Assembly: GCF_903819215.1 (NCBI RefSeq)
Contig: NZ_CAIJCT010000010.1
Length of the DNA stretch: 64,000 nt
Direction: 5' to 3' (one strand)
DNA from: Aedoeadaptatus coxii
GTDB lineage: Bacteria > Bacillota > Clostridia > Tissierellales > Peptoniphilaceae
The notes under the pieces are model-generated. The model had not been told where the DNA came from and ran no database searches. It saw only the letters and a list, made by a program, of their open reading frames with translations. Of this stretch, positions 60,332 through 64,000 are shown piece by piece. Made by a program: the position numbers and the translations under genes. Within the stretch, counting starts at the first letter, position 1; each line of letters begins with the position of its first letter.

Positions 60332-61285
60332 ATGAAAAAGATGAAGAATTTTAAATTAGCTTTCGGTGCGTCTCTTTTAGCCTTGACCCTTGTCGCTTGT
60401 GGCGGTAACGATCAAGGGAATAAGGGAAATGACGGGTCGAATACCAAAGGCAATCAAGTGGAAGCGAGTGATAAGGGCGGCGATACCGCCAATCTGGATA
60501 AATTAGGCCAAGTAGCCGTCATTACTCGGGAAGACGGCTCCGGCACCCGCGGCGCGTTTACTGAAATTGTAGGTCTTGTGGAGAAAAACGGCGATAAGGA
60601 AACGGATACGACGACTCAATCTGCCGCCGTTCAAAACTCCACAAACGGCGTGTTGACCACCGTAGCCGAAAATCCGTCGTCCATCGGCTATATTTCCCTC
60701 GGTTCACTAAACGATACGGTACACGCGTTAAAAGTGGAAGGTGTGGAACCTTCGGCTGAAACTATTTTAAGCGGCGATTATAAATTGGCTCGCCCCTTCC
60801 TCTTGGTAACGAAAGGCGAACCGAAGAGCGGTTCTCTCGAAGAGGACTTTATAAAATTTGCCCTCTCCAAACAAGGACAAGAGATCGTCGAAAAAGCAGG
60901 GTATGTCAAAAATGAATCGGCAGAGGATTATAGCCCTTCCAATGTTTCTGGAGAATTGACCGTCGCCGGTTCCACTTCCGTAACCCCCCTTATGGAAAAG
61001 CTGGCGGAAGCGTATAAAGGCTTAAATTCCAAGGCATCGATTCAAATTCAATCCAACGGTTCTTCCGCAGGTATTACCGCCGCAGCGGAAGGCACGGCTC
61101 AAATCGGCATGTCCTCGCGGGAATTAAAGGACGAAGAAAAATCGAAAGTACAAGGCACGGTTCTCGCACAAGACGGAATCGCCGTCGTCGTCAATAAGGA
61201 AAATCCTCTAAAAGAAATAACGTTGGAACAAATCAAATCGATTTTTAAAGGCGAAGTCCAAGATTGGAAAGAGCTGGCGAAATAG
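60332..61285 (+). CDS. pstS: Phosphate ABC transporter substrate-binding lipoprotein with permuted halves
   Basis: Lipoprotein of 317 residues (lipobox LVAC, Cys23; Gly/Asn-rich linker to ~55). The order of the two PstS lobes is reversed. Residues ~60-195 (ITREDGSGTRGAF, IGYISLGSLNDTV, RPFLLVTKG) correspond to the C-terminal half of classical PstS. Residues ~207-317 (LTVAGSTSVTPLMEKLAEAY, GSSAGI, IGMSSRELKDEE, DGIAVVVNKENP, IFKGEVQDWKEL) correspond to its N-terminal half. All phosphate-contact motifs are present. Followed by a terminator and then pstCAB-phoU. Confidence 0.9.
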   Translation: MKKMKNFKLAFGASLLALTLVACGGNDQGNKGNDGSNTKGNQVEASDKGGDTANLDKLGQVAVITREDGSGTRGAFTEIVGLVEKNGDKETDTTTQSAAVQNSTNGVLTTVAENPSSIGYISLGSLNDTVHALKVEGVEPSAETILSGDYKLARPFLLVTKGEPKSGSLEEDFIKFALSKQGQEIVEKAGYVKNESAEDYSPSNVSGELTVAGSTSVTPLMEKLAEAYKGLNSKASIQIQSNGSSAGITAAAEGTAQIGMSSRELKDEEKSKVQGTVLAQDGIAVVVNKENPLKEITLEQIKSIFKGEVQDWKELAK

Positions 61286-61293
61286 GATCTAGG

Positions 61294-61320
61294 CAAGGCC
61301 CCGAAAGGGGTCTTTTTTCT
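61294..61320 (+). terminator. Intrinsic terminator after pstS
   Basis: AAGGCCCC, loop GAAA, GGGGTCTT, then T-run. Confidence 0.85.
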
Positions 61321-61357
61321 TTACATAGATCTTACAAAAGTAAGACGCGATATTAAA
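61320..61357 (+). promoter_or_regulatory. Pho-box-like promoter of pstCAB-phoU
   Basis: TTTACA, five bases, CTTACA, five bases, AAGACG, with a TATTAA -10 candidate at 61351. Aligned without gaps with the pstS element, 21 of the 28 bases covering the three repeats are identical. Confidence 0.65.
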
Positions 61358-61397
61358 CTCTCCTTGGTAAAGTAAAGTTAACAAAAGGAGGTAGTCA

Positions 61398-62258
61398 ATG
61401 CATTCAAAACCCTATGAAAAAATGTGGGAATTTATTTTTCTCATGAGCTCTCTTTTATCTGTACTTTCCATTGTCGTGATTTGTTACTTTATTTTTAAAA
61501 ACGGAGTGCCTTTTATTATGAAGACGGGAGCGGGCCATTTTATTCTCGGAAAAGAATGGCGACCGACGTCGACGCCTACAAGTTTCGGTATTTTACCCAT
61601 GATTTTAGGCTCTGTTATGGTGACCTTCGGATCCATAATTATCGGCGTACCCATCGGCGTGTTGACGGCGATTTTCATGGCCTTTTATTGTCCCGAAAAG
61701 CTTTATAAGATTTTAAAGCCTGCGGTGAATTTAATGGCGGGGATTCCCTCCATTATCTACGGCTTTTTCGGGCTAATGGTTTTTGTTCCCATCGTACGCG
61801 GGTGGTGGGGCGGCACGGGGATGACGGCCTTTACCGCATCGGTTTTGCTGGGGATTATGATTTTGCCGACGATCATCGGCCTTTCGGAAGCCGCTCTTCG
61901 TTCGGTTCCTGCATCCTATTATCAAGGCTCTGTCGCACTTGGCGCAACCAACGAGCGCAGTCTTCTTCGGGTCGTGGTGCCGGCGGCGAAATCGGGCATT
62001 TTATCGGCTACGATTTTAGGCATCGGCCGCTCCATCGGGGAAACCATGGCGGTGATTATGATTGCAGGCAACCAGCCTATCATTCCTACGGATATCAAAC
62101 ACGGCGTGCGTACCATGACGGCGAATATTGTGCTGGAAATGGCCTACGCAAGCGGGGCACACAGAGAAGCGCTAATCGCCACCGGTGTTGTGCTCTTCGT
62201 ATTTATCCTGTTCATTAATATGGTATTTAACGTGGCGAAAAGGAGGATGGCATCATGA
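61398..62258 (+). CDS. pstC: Phosphate ABC transporter permease PstC
   Basis: Membrane permease of 286 residues with six helices. NLMAGIPSIIYGFFGLMVF and the EAA loop SVALGATNERSLLRVVVPAAKSGI are characteristic, and the GRSIGETMAV motif is intact. Stop overlaps the pstA start by four bases. AAAGGAGG at the start. Confidence 0.95.
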   Translation: MHSKPYEKMWEFIFLMSSLLSVLSIVVICYFIFKNGVPFIMKTGAGHFILGKEWRPTSTPTSFGILPMILGSVMVTFGSIIIGVPIGVLTAIFMAFYCPEKLYKILKPAVNLMAGIPSIIYGFFGLMVFVPIVRGWWGGTGMTAFTASVLLGIMILPTIIGLSEAALRSVPASYYQGSVALGATNERSLLRVVVPAAKSGILSATILGIGRSIGETMAVIMIAGNQPIIPTDIKHGVRTMTANIVLEMAYASGAHREALIATGVVLFVFILFINMVFNVAKRRMAS

Positions 62259-63076
62259 AAAACCGTTCGCTGGCGGCGAAGGTAATGATTATGGGAAGTG
62301 CCTTCGTTACCTTTGCCATACTCGCTATTTTAATCGGCTATATTGTCATTAAAGGCGCTCCTCACTTAACCGCCGAAATGTTTGAGCGAACCTATACCAC
62401 TGAAAATGTGTCCATGTTTCCCGCCATTGTTACCACATTGATCGTCGTCGTGCTTTCCCTTATTGTGGCGACGCCCATCGGCATTTTTACGGGATTTTAT
62501 TTGGTGGAGTATGCGAAAAAGGGAAGCAAGATCGTTCGACTGATTCGCCTGGCCACGGAGACGCTTTCGGGGATTCCGTCGATTATCTACGGCTTGTTCG
62601 GTATGTTGTTTTTTTCTATCGCACTGAAACTCGGCTATTCGATTTTATCCGGTGTGTTTACGTTGGCTATTATGATTCTTCCCCTTATTATCCGTTCTAC
62701 GGAAGAATCCCTTCTCGCCGTCCACAGCAGCTTGCGCAGCGGATCGCTGGCTCTCGGCGCCGGCAAATTGCGCACCATTGTACGCGTCGTATTGCCCGTC
62801 GCCATGCCCGGCATTTTATCCGGCGTTATTCTCGCCATCGGCCGTTGCGTCGGCGAAACGGCGGCTCTTATGTTTACACTGGGGACGACGACGGATATGC
62901 CCACGAGTTTATTATCCAGCGGAAGAACCCTTTCCCTTCATATGTATGTATTGTCTTCCGAGGGGCTCTTTGTCGATCAGGCTTTTGCGACGGGCTTTAT
63001 CCTCATCGTTCTCACTTTAGTAATCAACAGCCTGAGTACGTTTATCGGAATTAGATTATCGGGAGGAACTAAATGA
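62255..63076 (+). CDS. pstA: Phosphate ABC transporter permease PstA
   Basis: Permease of 273 residues with six helices. ETLSGIPSIIYGLFGMLFF and the EAA loop SLALGAGKLRTIVRVVLPVAMPGI are seen, then GRCVGETAAL. Forms the heterodimer with PstC. Overlaps pstB by four bases. Confidence 0.95.
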   Translation: MKNRSLAAKVMIMGSAFVTFAILAILIGYIVIKGAPHLTAEMFERTYTTENVSMFPAIVTTLIVVVLSLIVATPIGIFTGFYLVEYAKKGSKIVRLIRLATETLSGIPSIIYGLFGMLFFSIALKLGYSILSGVFTLAIMILPLIIRSTEESLLAVHSSLRSGSLALGAGKLRTIVRVVLPVAMPGILSGVILAIGRCVGETAALMFTLGTTTDMPTSLLSSGRTLSLHMYVLSSEGLFVDQAFATGFILIVLTLVINSLSTFIGIRLSGGTK

Positions 63077-63831
63077 ATCGCCCTAAACTATTAGTAAATG
63101 ACGTGAATTTGTGGTACGGAAATTTTCAAGCGCTTAAAAATATTAATTTGGATTTACAAGAAAATGAAATTACCGCTTTTATCGGGCCGTCAGGCTGCGG
63201 AAAATCGACGATGCTGAAATGTTTAAATCGCATGAATGATCTCGTGGAGGATTGTAGCATCGAGGGGAATATGCTTTTAGACGGAGAGGATATTTATGCA
63301 TCGAATTACGACGTTAATTTATTGCGTAAACGTGTGGGCATGGTGTTTCAAAGCCCGAATCCTTTCCCCATGAGTATTTTCGATAATATCGCTTATGGAC
63401 CCAGGACTCACGGCATCAAAGATAAGGAGAAGTTGGAAGAAATCGTGGAGAAGTCATTGAGAGGCGCCGCCATTTGGGACGATGTAAAGGACAAGCTTCA
63501 CCAAAAGGCCACGTCACTTTCAGGCGGTCAGCAACAAAGGGTGTGCATTGCCCGCGCTCTCGCCGTGGAGCCGGAAGTGCTTTTAATGGACGAGCCTACC
63601 TCGGCATTAGATCCCATTTCCACTTTAAAAATCGAAGAGTTGGTACAAGACCTGAAAAAGGCTTATACTATTGTTATGGTAACCCACAATATGCAACAGG
63701 CGGCGAGGGTGTCGGACAAGACGGCCTTTTTCTTAACGGGAGAGGTCATCGAAATGGACGATACAGAAAAAATATTTGCCAATCCGAGAGATTCCAGAAC
63801 TGAAGATTATATTACCGGTCGATTCGGCTAA
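63073..63831 (+). CDS. pstB: Phosphate ABC transporter ATP-binding protein PstB
   Basis: ATPase of 252 residues. Walker A GPSGCGKS near 35-42, Q-loop FQSPNPFPMSIFDNIAYG typical of PstB, signature LSGGQQQR and Walker B LLMDEPTSALDP. Followed by phoU after 13 bases. Confidence 0.97.
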   Translation: MNRPKLLVNDVNLWYGNFQALKNINLDLQENEITAFIGPSGCGKSTMLKCLNRMNDLVEDCSIEGNMLLDGEDIYASNYDVNLLRKRVGMVFQSPNPFPMSIFDNIAYGPRTHGIKDKEKLEEIVEKSLRGAAIWDDVKDKLHQKATSLSGGQQQRVCIARALAVEPEVLLMDEPTSALDPISTLKIEELVQDLKKAYTIVMVTHNMQQAARVSDKTAFFLTGEVIEMDDTEKIFANPRDSRTEDYITGRFG

Positions 63832-63844
63832 AGGGGAGGACAAC

Positions 63845-64000
63845 ATGAGAAAGCAATACGATATGGAGTTGAACGAACTCAATACCAAGCTGGTGGACAT
63901 GGCGGCTTTTGTAGAGCAAGCAATTTCCGATGCCTTAAAGGCGCTCGAAAACCGCGATGAAGAGCTTGCCCTTCGTGTATCGCGAAATGATCGGGAAGTG
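63845..64000 (+). CDS. phoU: Phosphate signalling protein PhoU (3' end outside window)
   Basis: First 52 codons. MRKQYDMELNELNTKLVDM and the VEQAISDALKALENRDEELA helix are the family start; PhoU links Pst transport to the PhoR-PhoP system. GGGGAGGA is the ribosome binding site. Confidence 0.92.
   Translation, partial: MRKQYDMELNELNTKLVDMAAFVEQAISDALKALENRDEELALRVSRNDREV

Noticed and set aside
1..64000. CRISPR array, prophage, insertion sequence or integron
   Set aside because: No spaced identical repeats, transposase, integrase or phage structural gene was recognised on either strand.

Overview
The window looks like a piece of chromosome from a Gram-positive anaerobe of the Firmicutes, most likely a Tissierellia/Peptoniphilaceae-type anaerobic coccus. 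That placement is inference. It rests on an L27 made with a cleavable N-terminal extension next to the Prp protease, on energy genes of strict anaerobes (an Rnf complex and a one-chain pyruvate:ferredoxin oxidoreductase), on Gram-positive lipoprotein signals and strong AGGAGG ribosome binding sites, and on mreC-mreD-PBP2 with no mreB. GC content is moderate and drops visibly at about 54.4-57 kb. No phage, insertion sequence, CRISPR array or rRNA operon was seen.

Layout. 0-1 kb (minus strand): a TPP riboswitch controlling a thiamine-binding protein and an ABC permease cut by the window edge. 1-4.4 kb (minus): aspartate kinase, a zinc-ribbon membrane protein and a small heptad-repeat lipoprotein. 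4.6-7.1 kb: dnaX-ybaB-recR. 7.2-7.8 kb (minus): a GerMN lipoprotein. 8-10.9 kb: glycosyltransferase, NodB deacetylase and flippase-like protein, the same trio and order as hexSDF of Clostridioides difficile. 11-18.8 kb: ftsH, an XRE regulator, tRNA-Lys, an OatA-like acyltransferase, an M18 aminopeptidase, tRNA-Leu(CAA) and a secreted NAGPA-domain protein. 18.9-23.8 kb: polA-coaE and an oligopeptide-binding lipoprotein. 24-25.8 kb: two more tRNA-Leu genes and a two-gene biotin/carboxyltransferase module. 26-32 kb: rnfCDGEAB, then a NusG-II protein and a Gx transporter. 32-41.7 kb: maf-radC-mreC-mreD-PBP2, then a B12/radical-SAM protein, a DUF2344 protein and an RNase E/G family protein.

41.7-50.7 kb holds rplU-prp-rpmA (behind an L21 leader), obg-yhbY-nadD-yqeK-LCP-rsfS-ridA-comEA, uvrC and hprK. 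hprK is split by an apparent -1 frameshift. 50.8-54.3 kb is the large pyruvate:ferredoxin oxidoreductase gene, followed by two terminators. 54.4-56.9 kb is an AT-rich accessory patch with small membrane-protein genes, one broken by an in-frame TAG, and a possible 22-residue peptide. 57-60.1 kb is a polar amino acid ABC transporter with a DUF169 gene between permease and ATPase. 60.2-64 kb is the phosphate system pstS, pstC, pstA, pstB and phoU (cut by the window edge).

The points most worth a second look are these. PstS has its two halves in swapped order compared with classical PstS. Near-identical Pho-box-like promoters precede pstS and pstC. The glycolipid operon is hexSDF-like. hprK is frameshifted. 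The 54.4-55.8 kb patch is decaying. DUF169 sits inside an ABC transporter operon. The mre cluster has no mreB.
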